A DNA stretch of 64,000 nucleotides from Actinomycetota bacterium. GTDB lineage: Bacteria > Actinomycetota > Aquicultoria > Subteraquimicrobiales > UBA9087. Below, in pieces: positions 45,232 through 53,145 of the stretch. The stretch spans positions 103,876-167,875 of the forward strand of contig JASEEZ010000001.1 of assembly GCA_030019215.1 (NCBI GenBank), given 5' to 3'. How positions within the stretch are numbered: position 1 is the stretch's first letter; every line of letters starts with the position of its first letter. The position numbers and the translations under genes are program-made. Below the pieces are notes generated by a model that saw only the letters and a list, made by a program, of their open reading frames with translations, was not told where the DNA came from and ran no database searches.

Positions 45232-46095
45232 TTAATCTCTTAATAGCTCGGTGAATCTCTTATCGTAGAATCCTTTTGCTTCTTCCCAGTAACTTCCTAC
45301 TATAGTCCATATGTATTTTAGGTCTTGCTTAATCCCAAGGTTAGAAACCGCTTCAATTTCGGAAATAATGATAAGCAAATATAAAATAGACTTATACACA
45401 GCATCCGACTCAAATTTGCCAGGGTGCCAATGATTCTCTGGAAAACTGCTGAAAACAGTGGCTGACATTCCGCCCCATTGGAAGTGACTCAGCGCTGATT
45501 CCCAGCCATAGTGCCAGTCATAGAGTTCTTTGAGGAACAAGTGTCTGCTATCTGAGAAGATTCTATCTCTGAGCATTGTGGATGGAATAGGCCAATATGG
45601 AATATTTTCTCTGGGTGAATTGCGTTCACCATCAGATAGCTCATAGTTCTTCGCCGCAAATTCAAGCAGTTTTGCTTTATCGGCGAGATATCCATTCCAG
45701 TTTGGATCATTTCCATATTCTTGGACTTCTTTAGTGTATTCCTCCCACATCATCCTATATCCAGCTAGTGCATATGCCTTTGGGTATTTTCCAGGGTCTT
45801 CCGAAAAGGCCTCAATAACAAAAATCGAATCTAATAGAGAGCGGTTCAATATATGCGCTTGAGCAGGATACTTTGGGTCCTCGGCAACGAGTTTGCGAAT
45901 GGCTTTATAGGTTTGATAACAGCCTGCAACGATCTTTTGGGCTAAAAAATCAAATTCGGAAAATTGTGCCCCACCCTTTCTCTCAAGAGTATCAATTGTT
46001 CTTTGCACCAGTTTTTCTAATGGCTCATTGACCACCTTGAAATCCAAAGGCTCTGGGTCGGTCGCCCAAGAGGGTTTTGTTATCCTATCGACCAT
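45232..46095 (-). CDS. Cassette protein, DUF5677-like
   Basis: A 287-residue all-helical protein. Features such as FLAQKIVAGCYQTYKAIRKL, AHILNRSLLDSIFVIEAF and the conserved histidine-rich patch LSHFQWGGMSATVFSSFPENHWHPG resemble DUF5677-type proteins, which are frequent in mobile and defence contexts. Biochemical role unknown. ATG with GGAAGG upstream. The stop codon lies 3 bases before attC site 3. Confidence 0.6.
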   Translation of the reverse strand: MVDRITKPSWATDPEPLDFKVVNEPLEKLVQRTIDTLERKGGAQFSEFDFLAQKIVAGCYQTYKAIRKLVAEDPKYPAQAHILNRSLLDSIFVIEAFSEDPGKYPKAYALAGYRMMWEEYTKEVQEYGNDPNWNGYLADKAKLLEFAAKNYELSDGERNSPRENIPYWPIPSTMLRDRIFSDSRHLFLKELYDWHYGWESALSHFQWGGMSATVFSSFPENHWHPGKFESDAVYKSILYLLIIISEIEAVSNLGIKQDLKYIWTIVGSYWEEAKGFYDKRFTELLRD

Positions 46096-46111
46096 TTCAA
46101 ATATCCTTCCG

Positions 46112-46171
46112 GCCTAACGGCATGCGTAACCGGCGGAGCGAAGCGGAGTCCGGTTGACGCAAATGTTGGAC
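46112..46171 (-). other. attC site 4
   Basis: Minus strand: GTCCAAC, ATTTGCGTCAACCGGACTCC, GCTTCGCTCCGCCGGTTACG, CATGCC, GTTAGGC. 60 bases, matching the TTGGAC start of its cassette. Confidence 0.92.
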
Positions 46172-46198
46172 ACATCACTGCTTGTGCGATCCATCGGC

Positions 46199-47008
46199 TC
46201 AGAACACCGTCTTTGTAATCTTCATAACCCCATCCACCAAATCATTAACCTGCTCCGCCTTGGGTTCTGATTTCTTACTGTGATCGCATAGATTTCTGAT
46301 GTCCGCTAAATGCTGTACAAAGCGCCATTGCGGAATATCGATGACGTTAGCTTCCTTCAATTTGTCGTTAAGATCGGCTATGCCCGGCGCTTTCTTTGTC
46401 ACCTTCAACCCATGGTTTTCACAGACCTGCGTGAGGTGACGCTCTAGTACAACGCCTGCCAATGCGCCCGCTCCTCGCATGAATTTGTGCTTTGCTAATT
46501 CCTTTGCCGCATCGAGTTCCGAGTCAAAGAGATCCGCTTGGACCAGCTGACGTATGTCAAAGAGAGAGCTCTCAAATCGCGCTTTGACTGACTTCAGAAT
46601 GGCCAATTGTTGTCTGAAATGTGGGATTGCGGCGTCAGGTCCAGCGACCTTCTCTTTTTCCCAACCGCGGGTTATGCTTAAACCTTGGAGGTAGTCCTCT
46701 ATTCTATAGTTCTCGTACGTAATGTCTTTCCGTGGTTTAGGCTTCTCGTAAAGGCGGACAAAGTCAGAAAGACGGTCTGGCAACAACTGTTTGACTAATG
46801 CTTTCGCCTCCGAGTACCAGGACTGGTATTCCCCTGGAAATGATGGCAGAACTTTAATTATGTCGGCAGCCTCGGCCCCGAATTGCTTTTTAATGCTACT
46901 GTCCATCTCGTCAGGAAAGCACTCCCTTTGCATTGCCATATGCAGCATGGAGCCCTTTTCAATCAGAGAATCAAGTTCCTTCTTATATCGATCTATGTTT
47001 GGTAGCAT
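46199..47008 (-). CDS. Cassette protein with C-terminal HEPN-like RNase domain
   Basis: 269 residues, helical. The C-terminal half (from about 165: AAKELAKHKFMRGAGALAGVVLERHLTQ ... DIRNLCDHSKKSEP) fits the HEPN fold, with the R-x4-H RNase motif as Arg238-Asn-Leu-Cys-Asp-His243. HEPN proteins act as toxins or phage-defence nucleases. The N-terminal half is unassigned. Single gene between attC sites 4 and 5. Confidence 0.68.
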   Translation of the reverse strand: MLPNIDRYKKELDSLIEKGSMLHMAMQRECFPDEMDSSIKKQFGAEAADIIKVLPSFPGEYQSWYSEAKALVKQLLPDRLSDFVRLYEKPKPRKDITYENYRIEDYLQGLSITRGWEKEKVAGPDAAIPHFRQQLAILKSVKARFESSLFDIRQLVQADLFDSELDAAKELAKHKFMRGAGALAGVVLERHLTQVCENHGLKVTKKAPGIADLNDKLKEANVIDIPQWRFVQHLADIRNLCDHSKKSEPKAEQVNDLVDGVMKITKTVF

Positions 47009-47052
47009 TCCATCCTCTTAATATGTCCAGTTAATATGTCCAGAAATTTGAG

Positions 47053-47136
47053 GTCCAACGAAAAGGGTGAGGCGGCGGGCACTCACTCTAAAATGAGGCA
47101 GGGCTATTCACGCTCGCCTCGACCCACTTGTTAGAC
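47053..47136 (-). other. attC site 5
   Basis: Minus strand: GTCTAAC, AAGTGGGTCGAGGCGAGCG, a longer central region with a GTGAATAG / CTCATTTTAGAGTGAG part, CCGCCTCACCCTTTTC, GTTGGAC. 84 bases. The stop codon of the GIY-YIG gene (47131-47133) lies inside R''. Confidence 0.9.
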
Positions 47137-47682
47137 CGGTTTTCTTGTTTTCCTGGTTTCGGGCGAGATTCCTGGTTTCAGGGTCACGCGTGGTAACGCC
47201 TCACTACCAACCCTTTGAATGTGAACGACAAATTGACGAGATGATGTTCCTTCGCAGGAGGTATTACCCGGAAGGTTGCTTTTGTTTTCCTTCAACAACC
47301 AGGCGATGAGGTCATTCTCGATCCGCTCAATATCACGTTCCCATATTCGATCGAGGACTTTCCGAAGGTCCATCACCCACACCTGGATCCTGGCGTTGAT
47401 CGCTCGAACCAAGCCGCGAAATGGGCCAGTGCTCCAATGCTCCCCGAGTCTTATGCTGATGTCGTTGGCCCATTTGTCTTGTTCCCCCGGTTTGATTCCG
47501 CCGGCCTTTCCAAGGTAAAGGGGTAAGCCATTTTCTTCGAGTACAAATGCATAAAGGCCAGCGGCGCCAATGGCCCTGCTGAAAGTCAATTTCTCATCAA
47601 GGAAACCCAAAAATTCCCAACTAGGTTGAACCTCGCGATCAAGTATCACACCGTGCAATGGGTTGAGTCTTTCACTGGACAT
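47131..47682 (-). CDS. Cassette GIY-YIG-like nuclease domain protein
   Basis: 183 residues. The GIY-YIG core is seen as GLYAFVLEENGLPLYLGKAG with Arg in ISIRLGEHW and Glu in ERIENDLIAWLL, the expected order of catalytic residues. Family members cut DNA in repair, homing and restriction. ATG 47682. It forms one cassette with attC site 5. Confidence 0.7.
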   Translation of the reverse strand: MSSERLNPLHGVILDREVQPSWEFLGFLDEKLTFSRAIGAAGLYAFVLEENGLPLYLGKAGGIKPGEQDKWANDISIRLGEHWSTGPFRGLVRAINARIQVWVMDLRKVLDRIWERDIERIENDLIAWLLKENKSNLPGNTSCEGTSSRQFVVHIQRVGSEALPRVTLKPGISPETRKTRKPV

Positions 47683-47698
47683 TGTTCGTTTCTCTTTG

Positions 47699-47766
47699 GT
47701 CTAACGCTGGAACTCACCCGACCAAAAAGCGCCAGCTTTTTGGTCGGGTGCAGTGATTGGTTAGAC
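47699..47766 (-). other. attC site 6
   Basis: Minus strand: GTCTAAC, CAATCACTGCACCCGACC, AAAAAGCTGGCGCTTTTT, GGTCGGGTGAGTTCCAGC, GTTAGAC. 68 bases. Confidence 0.92.
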
Positions 47767-47796
47767 TGTGTGAGAGCCAAAAGCGATTAATGCTGA

Positions 47797-48039
47797 TTAC
47801 TCTGTGCCGAACTCGCGATTCCAAATTTCTTCCATATGTTTCCATTGGTCCTTAGGTATGACTTGCGGCTTGCCGAAGAAGCCGCCCGAGAATGGCCCGA
47901 TGGATAAGCCAGCTCCACATTTCTTGCATTTACGAATGGCTTTCCCTTGAAACTGACCCCGGACTTCGAAAGCTCCGCTGTCACCTATTAGCGCTTCGCC
48001 CATATTTCCGCAGGAAGGGCACACAATCTGTTTTGACAT
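47797..48039 (-). CDS. Cassette zinc-ribbon protein, 80 aa
   Basis: Two Cys pairs, CPSCGNMG at the N-terminus and CKKCGAGL at residues 38-45, form a zinc ribbon. The rest (KPQVIPKDQWKHMEEIWNREF) is a short helix. Function unknown; similar small ribbons are common cassette cargo. It is the second gene in its cassette after the 65-residue membrane protein. Confidence 0.65.
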   Translation of the reverse strand: MSKQIVCPSCGNMGEALIGDSGAFEVRGQFQGKAIRKCKKCGAGLSIGPFSGGFFGKPQVIPKDQWKHMEEIWNREFGTE

Positions 48040-48065
48040 GCATATTCCTCCTCTTTACACGGGTG

Positions 48066-48263
48066 TCAAAAAATAAGCAAAAGAATTCCTATCGCGAGAA
48101 TAACCCATGAAGCTATGTTCAAGAACGAGACCCACGATGGCACCAAACCTGTTCCTGCTGTGTGCTCGAGTAGTTGAGAAGGTAAGCCGCTCCTGTTAAA
48201 CTTTTGTCTGGTTAGGATCGCCGACAGAATGATACCAACGACGCCAATAACAATTAAAACCAT
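48066..48263 (-). CDS. Cassette small membrane protein, 65 aa
   Basis: Two membrane segments (VLIVIGVVGIILSAIL and ASWVILAIGILLLIF) separated by about 30 polar residues. ATG with TGGAGGTGA upstream. No family. Shares a cassette with the zinc-ribbon gene. Confidence 0.6.
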   Translation of the reverse strand: MVLIVIGVVGIILSAILTRQKFNRSGLPSQLLEHTAGTGLVPSWVSFLNIASWVILAIGILLLIF

Positions 48264-48278
48264 ATTTCACCTCCATCA

Positions 48279-48338
48279 GTCTAACGCCCAGCATCAGCGG
48301 CGGCGCGAAGCGCCGTCCGCTGCAACCGGTTGTTAGCT
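48279..48338 (-). other. attC site 7
   Basis: Minus strand: AGCTAAC, AACCGGTTGCAGCGGACGG, CGCTTCGCGCCGCCGCTGAT, GCTGGGC, GTTAGAC. 60 bases. R'' plus flank (GGCCAGCTAAC) pairs with TTATCTGGCC at the presumed attI junction. Confidence 0.92.
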
Positions 48339-48349
48339 GGCCGCATCAA

Positions 48350-48595
48350 TCAGTCTACTGGTTCCATTCTTCCCACTATTGTGGATAGCCAATACCCAAC
48401 CATCGAAACAAGGAAGAGCCACCAAAGGCCGGCAAACCACGGGTAGAGTAGGAATGTAAATGGGAAGAACACGACCTTGAGAATTGCCATGACCAAATCA
48501 CCGGCCCGATACGACGCAAGAGCCCCATGACCGACGATTACGATCAGCCCGACCCAGAAGACCAATCGCCCGAGAAGTCCTATGAGAATTCGCAT
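48350..48595 (-). CDS. First cassette: small membrane protein, 81 aa
   Basis: Two or three membrane helices (LIGLLGRLVFWVGLIVIVGHG, AILKVVFFPFTFLLYPWFAGLWWLFLVSM). ATG with GGAGG upstream. As the most recently added cassette it lies directly behind the putative cassette promoter. No family recognised. Confidence 0.62.
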   Translation of the reverse strand: MRILIGLLGRLVFWVGLIVIVGHGALASYRAGDLVMAILKVVFFPFTFLLYPWFAGLWWLFLVSMVGYWLSTIVGRMEPVD

Positions 48596-48634
48596 TCACC
48601 CTCCTGTTCCAGGCAGCTGCATCTATTACCGGCC

Positions 48635-48675
48635 AGATAACAATAATTATACAGCCTGTATAATACCACAAACAA
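48635..48675 (-). promoter_or_regulatory. Putative attI crossover and cassette promoter
   Basis: GTTATCT (48635-48641) is the only place where the first cassette can begin, because TTATCTGGCC matches the GGCCAGCTAAC of attC site 7. Just upstream on the minus strand is TTGTTT, 18 bases, TATAAT, a reasonable promoter for the cassettes. The perfect palindrome ATTATACAG-CC-TGTATAAT-like (48646-48664) covers the -10 box. Confidence 0.6.
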
Positions 48676-48777
48676 AGGCTGCTTCCTTCTGCATAAGAAA
48701 TCGAACAATCCTTGATGCCCGCCATCAATAGCTGCTTTTACCAGCGCTTGCATCATTCTGACCACGCGGCCCTTTCC

Positions 48778-48800
48778 GGCTTATGCAGGCTGCATAAGCC
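48778..48800. repeat. Palindrome between intI stop and attI
   Basis: GGCTTATGCA GGC TGCATAAGCC, 10-bp arms. It shares the core TATRCAG with the palindrome at 48646-48664. It may be an intI terminator, an integrase-binding site or an operator. Confidence 0.55.
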
Positions 48801-48804
48801 TGGC

Positions 48805-49836
48805 TCAAAGCCCGTCGATCGGGCTTTGAACACCCTGGCCACCCTTGCTCAATACATGCGTGTAAACCATAGTCGTGCTAACGTCCTTGTGTCCCATAAG
48901 TTCTTGGATGGTTCGAATGTCGTAGCCAACTTCAAGCAGGTGTGTCGCAAATGAATGCCGGAAGGTGTGACACCCAACGTGCTTGACGACATTGGTCTTG
49001 TTAACTGCCTCCTTGACAGCTCGCTGGAGAATGGTTTCATGAGTATGATGACGACCTTCTTCAGCAGTCTTTCTGTTCTTCCACCGCTTCTCCTGCGGAA
49101 ATACCCACTGCCAGCACCAGTCGGCGGGCGCGTTGGGATACTTGCGATCCAGAGCCATCGGCATCTGAACCCGCCCCCAACCGGCGTCCAGATCCTTCTT
49201 GTGAATTGCTTTGACTTTCCGCAAGTGGTCATTGAGCGGCGACCTCAGTGACTCGGGGAGCATTGTGATTCGATCCTTGGCACCCTTCCCGTCACGAACC
49301 GTGATTTCATTGCGGGAGAAATCAATATCCTGAACTCGCAGGCGTAAACACTCCATGAGCCGCAGACCTGCACCATACATGAGCGAGGCCATGAGCCATT
49401 TGTCTCCGTTTAGCTGGCTGAGAACAGACTTCACCTCGTCTCGCGTCATTACCACGGGTAGACGTTTGGGCTTGCGGGCGCGGATCACGTTGCCAAGATC
49501 GCCGATGTCGCGACCGATCGCATGGCGATAGAGGAACAATAGCGCACTAAGGGCTTGATTCTGGGTTGAAGCACTGACCTTCTCCTTGACTGCCAGATGT
49601 GTCAAGAAAGCGTTGATTTCGGGTTCAGCCATCTCTTCTGGATGGCGCAGATTGTGGAAATGAATAAACCGCTTGACCCAAGAGCAATAGGTTTGTTCAG
49701 TCCGTCGACTGTAATGGCGGGAACGTAGAGCTTCGCGAAGGCGATCTAAGAGTTTTGGCCGCCTGCCAGCTGTTACCGGCTGTCGCTCATCTGCTACCGA
49801 AGAAATGGGTATAAGTCTTGCCCCTTTTGGTTGCAT
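48805..49836 (-). CDS. intI: Integron integrase (tyrosine recombinase)
   Basis: 343 residues. Catalytic residues by the numbering from the longer frame: Arg168 (YGAGLRLMECLRLRV), His299-x-x-Arg302 (CHTFRHSFATHLL), His325 (LMGHKDVSTTMVYTHV) and Tyr334. The segment of about 35 residues between the boxes, AGWGRVQMPMALDRKYPNAP and DWCWQWVFPQ, is the IntI-specific extra helix region. The protein ends in the usual QSPIDGL. ATG 49836 has GGGGGAAG 8 bases upstream; a longer frame to 49863 lacks this. The gene is in the same orientation as its cassettes, with its 3' end toward attI. It lies 132 bases after the menaquinone operon's last gene. Confidence 0.93.
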   Translation of the reverse strand: MQPKGARLIPISSVADERQPVTAGRRPKLLDRLREALRSRHYSRRTEQTYCSWVKRFIHFHNLRHPEEMAEPEINAFLTHLAVKEKVSASTQNQALSALLFLYRHAIGRDIGDLGNVIRARKPKRLPVVMTRDEVKSVLSQLNGDKWLMASLMYGAGLRLMECLRLRVQDIDFSRNEITVRDGKGAKDRITMLPESLRSPLNDHLRKVKAIHKKDLDAGWGRVQMPMALDRKYPNAPADWCWQWVFPQEKRWKNRKTAEEGRHHTHETILQRAVKEAVNKTNVVKHVGCHTFRHSFATHLLEVGYDIRTIQELMGHKDVSTTMVYTHVLSKGGQGVQSPIDGL

Positions 49837-49968
49837 GATTCTTCCCCCTGCAGAGCAGTTCAAGCCTTTTCACCGTCGCCAATAAGAGCTCTTTTTGGCA
49901 ATTGCACTTCTGTTCTGGTTCAAAAAATACCACAAGAGCACGCCTTTGTCGAGTTAACAAATTGTTAA

Positions 49969-51234
49969 TTAAGACTCTCCCACGATCATCCTTCCGTTGA
50001 TCATAACCATCTTGACCTCCTCGGAAGATGCTTTTGAGTATAATTCCCTGGATAAGTTTTGCCCATCTGAAGAAATCGAGGGGAGCTTCACGGCTATGAT
50101 ATCGGCTTTCTTCCCTTTCTCCAAACTCCCAATCAAATTATCAAATTTTAGAATCTTGGCTCCCTCTAAAGTCAGAATTCGCAAGCCCAGGTCAAAATCG
50201 AAAGAGTTCCCCTCGTTTTTCTGAATAGGCTTCAGGCTCTTCCGCACCTCCGAAAACAAGTCAAAACCGGGATTGCTTGCAAGGCTATCCGTGCCAACGC
50301 CGAAAGGTATCTCCCATCTTAAAAACTCATCCACCGGTGCCTGGCCCACACGCAGCATCTGATTGCTGGTTGGGCAGGTAACGATGGTCGCTTTCGCCTT
50401 CTTTAAAAGCTTCAAGTCCTCATCGCTTAAGTGAACACAATGAGCAGCTAAGGTGCGCTCGCTTAAGAGACCCAAATCCTCGAGATATTCGACGACAGAA
50501 TGGAATTTATCTAGGTTCTTCGCAAACGGGAGACCAAATCTCTTCGATAAAACCCTGAAGGGGCCGGAGCCACACCTTACAAGTTCATTTTCGTAAGCCG
50601 TTTCCGCCAGGTGGATGGTCACCGGGTACTCATTTTGATCCACAAGCCCCCTCACAGCCCTCAAAGCCTCCTCAGAAAGAGTGTAGATTGAATGAGGAGA
50701 GACGCCCATTCGCGTTAGACCTCCACCCGTCAAAGATGAGAGTTCCCTAAGTTTATCTTCAAAGCGCTCAAATTCTTGAGAAACATCCGAAGAGCCCACA
50801 CCCACCAACTCCAAGTAACTTATGCCACGCAAGCCAGTCTCCCTTAGGGCAACCGCTCCAGCACCAGTTCTGGTGATGTCGGCCACACACGTGATCCCTG
50901 CCTGCAACATCTTTCTCGCGCCGAAACGAGCCGATTCAACCCAGTCATCGTCGGAGAAACTGTCACTTCTTTTAATGAGTCTTTGAAGCCAGGGAAGGAA
51001 AGCAGTGGGCCTACAGATATCGCTAAAGAAAGAGTACTCCAGGTGACTATGGAGATTGACAAGCCCTGGTAAAAGAGCACAATCCTTCAAGTGAAGATGC
51101 TCTTCTTTTGGAAATCCTTTGAGGAGTCTTTCAGTGGAATCAATTTCAACTATTTGATCATCTTGAACGAGTATCCCCGCTTCGTAAATGGGGGGAGAAG
51201 TAACGGGCAAAACCACAGAAGCTGAGAGTATCAT
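49969..51234 (-). CDS. mqnX: Amidohydrolase, probable aminodeoxyfutalosine deaminase
   Basis: 421 residues, zinc amidohydrolase of the SAH/guanine deaminase-like group: LHSHLEYSFF (metal His pair), HLAETAYE, AAHCVHLSDED and GTDSLASNP. In the futalosine route this enzyme deaminates 6-amino-6-deoxyfutalosine. Its placement at the end of the menaquinone operon supports this. Gap of 11 bases from the phosphorylase gene. Confidence 0.85.
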   Translation of the reverse strand: MILSASVVLPVTSPPIYEAGILVQDDQIVEIDSTERLLKGFPKEEHLHLKDCALLPGLVNLHSHLEYSFFSDICRPTAFLPWLQRLIKRSDSFSDDDWVESARFGARKMLQAGITCVADITRTGAGAVALRETGLRGISYLELVGVGSSDVSQEFERFEDKLRELSSLTGGGLTRMGVSPHSIYTLSEEALRAVRGLVDQNEYPVTIHLAETAYENELVRCGSGPFRVLSKRFGLPFAKNLDKFHSVVEYLEDLGLLSERTLAAHCVHLSDEDLKLLKKAKATIVTCPTSNQMLRVGQAPVDEFLRWEIPFGVGTDSLASNPGFDLFSEVRKSLKPIQKNEGNSFDFDLGLRILTLEGAKILKFDNLIGSLEKGKKADIIAVKLPSISSDGQNLSRELYSKASSEEVKMVMINGRMIVGES

Positions 51235-51245
51235 CGAACAACCCC

Positions 51246-52079
51246 TTACTTATCTCTTAGTAAAGTATCCTTCCGTAGTTCTTGACAGCGACAGGATCCC
51301 TTGAGCTCAATTTGACTCAAAGCGGAGAGCAACAAATCTCCGATATCCTTAGCCTCGCTTACGAAAATATCCTTGAACTCCGCATGCTCCCAGTCCTTAA
51401 CAATCCCTTCAGCGTAGTTGACCACCTGATATATCCCGGCATAACAAGCACCAATCTCTCTAGCCAAGTACACCTCGGGACAGAGGCTCTGACCAACGAT
51501 ATCCGCTCCCCACTCCCTCATTGCACAAACCTCTACCCGGCTCTCAAAGTGGTAACCATCGGTGACCACGTAAACTCCTCCATCAACCACATTCTTCTGA
51601 GGAAAAAGATTCCTTGCCACATTAAAAAGTAGTTGTGAAAGATCCGGACAGATGGGCTCGCGCATTATCAGAAGATAGTCAGCGGATAAGGAAACATCTT
51701 TTCTCATGCTCTGGTCGATGTAGTCGTGGGGGATGATCAAATCACGCGGACGTAACTCCTCACGAATGCTGCCCACTCCACCCTCAGCAATAATTTTTTT
51801 AACTCCGGCTTGCTGAAGAACCCAGAATAGTTGGCGCGAAGCATCAGCACGACTTACACCCTTTCGCCAGCCGTGCATCTTTACCGCAAGCACAGGCTCC
51901 TTTTCCACCTCGATCAACTTAAATCTAGGGCTAGGGCCAAAGGGGGTCTGAAAGACCAGCTCCTTTTCCAAAACTGACGCTTCTCTCCAACCCAAGTCCT
52001 CGGGGAAGTCAATGGAAAAAGTGCTTGAGCCTCCGATAAACGCCTTTTCTGCTTTTGGGATGTGGCTTCTAATTCGCAT
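51246..52079 (-). CDS. MTA phosphorylase-like nucleoside phosphorylase
   Basis: 277 residues of the PNP/MTAP family: AFIGGSSTFSIDFPEDLG, IIAEGGVGSIREELRPRDLIIPHDYIDQ and VGQSLCPEVYLAREIG. The typical MTAP Gly-Gly phosphate loop reads GGSS. Within the menaquinone operon it may split futalosine/aminodeoxyfutalosine, or recycle the methylthioadenosine and 5'-deoxyadenosine made by radical SAM enzymes. No mqnB is seen. Overlaps the mqnC stop by 11 bases. Confidence 0.8.
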   Translation of the reverse strand: MRIRSHIPKAEKAFIGGSSTFSIDFPEDLGWREASVLEKELVFQTPFGPSPRFKLIEVEKEPVLAVKMHGWRKGVSRADASRQLFWVLQQAGVKKIIAEGGVGSIREELRPRDLIIPHDYIDQSMRKDVSLSADYLLIMREPICPDLSQLLFNVARNLFPQKNVVDGGVYVVTDGYHFESRVEVCAMREWGADIVGQSLCPEVYLAREIGACYAGIYQVVNYAEGIVKDWEHAEFKDIFVSEAKDIGDLLLSALSQIELKGSCRCQELRKDTLLRDK

Positions 52080-53145
52080 AACAGTACACCCTCAAAACGT
52101 TAAACTCGGTATCTCGCTGAGCTGGAATCTTGCCAGCATTTTTTATAAGATGCACCATCTCCTCAATGGACATCTTGTGGGAGACCCCAGCTGCCCTCAC
52201 CACATTTTCTTCTATCATTATGCTCCCCAAGTCGTTTGCCCCAAAAGAAAGAGAAATCTGGCCCACCTCTTTTCCTTGAGTCACCCAAGAACCCTGAATA
52301 TTAGGGAAGTTATCAAGATACAAACGGCTGAGGGCCAACGTCCTAAGATATTCAAAGGAGGAGATCGGCTCACCGCCCAGGGCGGTGTTTCCGGGTTGGA
52401 ACGTCCAGGGAATAAAAGAGATAAAACCGCCTGTTTTATCTTGGAGCTTTCTCACCCTCTCTAGGTGTTCGACTCTATCTTCAGCCGATTCAACCGAACC
52501 CATCATCATCGTCGCCGTGGTTGTAAAGCCGAGGTTGTGCGCTTCTTCCATTACTTTAAGCCAAAGAGCCGATGAAATCTTCCTGGGGCTTATCTTTTGT
52601 CTCACCTCATCGACCAAGATTTCGGCTCCTCCCCCGGGAAGAGAGTCCAATCCCGCTTCCTTTAGTTCCTCCAAGACCTCGGAAATTGTCATTCCCGACG
52701 ATTCTGCTATATGGACAATCTCTGGAGGAGAAAAGCTATGGATCCTTATATCAAATTTCCTCTTTATCTTTTTCAGCATCTCTACATAGTAGTCTATTTT
52801 CAAATCCGGGTTAACCCCGCCCTGAAGCATCACCTGAGTTCCGGAGAGCTCGATGGCCTCAGCGACTTTATCCTCGATCTCCTGCTGACTCAAAACATAG
52901 GCCTCGGGGTCGTCAGCCGCCCGATAAAATGCACAAAATCGACACTCGTTTCGGCAAATGTTCGTATAGTTGATGTTGCGGTCAATTAAAAAAGTGGCCA
53001 CACTATCTGGGTGTTTTTGACGACACACAAGATCAGCTGCCCTTCCAAGCTCAAGAAAGTCGGCTTCCTTTAGAAGAAAAATAGCTTCATCAAAGTTAAG
53101 CCTTCCCCCTTCTACCGTCTTCTCTAAAATATCGCCTACTCTCAT
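52069..53145 (-). CDS. mqnC: Dehypoxanthine futalosine cyclase
   Basis: 358-residue radical SAM enzyme. Cluster motif CRNECRFCAFYR; typical MqnC/CofG-like blocks VMLQGGVNPDLKIDYY and SLPGGGAEILVDEVR. It forms cyclic dehypoxanthine futalosine in menaquinone synthesis. Starts in a 4-base overlap with mqnA. Confidence 0.94.
   Translation of the reverse strand: MRVGDILEKTVEGGRLNFDEAIFLLKEADFLELGRAADLVCRQKHPDSVATFLIDRNINYTNICRNECRFCAFYRAADDPEAYVLSQQEIEDKVAEAIELSGTQVMLQGGVNPDLKIDYYVEMLKKIKRKFDIRIHSFSPPEIVHIAESSGMTISEVLEELKEAGLDSLPGGGAEILVDEVRQKISPRKISSALWLKVMEEAHNLGFTTTATMMMGSVESAEDRVEHLERVRKLQDKTGGFISFIPWTFQPGNTALGGEPISSFEYLRTLALSRLYLDNFPNIQGSWVTQGKEVGQISLSFGANDLGSIMIEENVVRAAGVSHKMSIEEMVHLIKNAGKIPAQRDTEFNVLRVYCYAN

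Larger units (their letters stand above)
40938..48641 (-). mobile_element. Integron cassette array (about nine cassettes, seven attC)
   Basis: Genes all point leftward and are separated by imperfect palindromic sites that begin RYYYAAC and end GTTRRRY. For each cassette the first bases after the G-TT crossover are complementary to the start of its own attC, as required of a circularised cassette: TTAGCTGGCC-like, TTAGAC, TTAGACC, TTGGAC, TTAGGC, TTATGC and TTAGGAGGC starts all find their partner. The integrase gene lies at the right. The left end stops abruptly at the pyr promoter. Confidence 0.92.

Noticed and set aside
41862-48338. CRISPR array
   Set aside because: The repeated elements are 59-84 bases, differ in sequence and are spaced by genes; they fit attC, not CRISPR repeats. 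No cas genes seen.
48498-48765. Short frames in the attI region
   Set aside because: They overlap the attI junction and the palindromes, lack ribosome sites, and show no family features.
40938-49863. Prophage or genomic island by tRNA integration
   Set aside because: No phage structural genes, no tRNA end at either border, and the integrase has the IntI insert with attC sites present.
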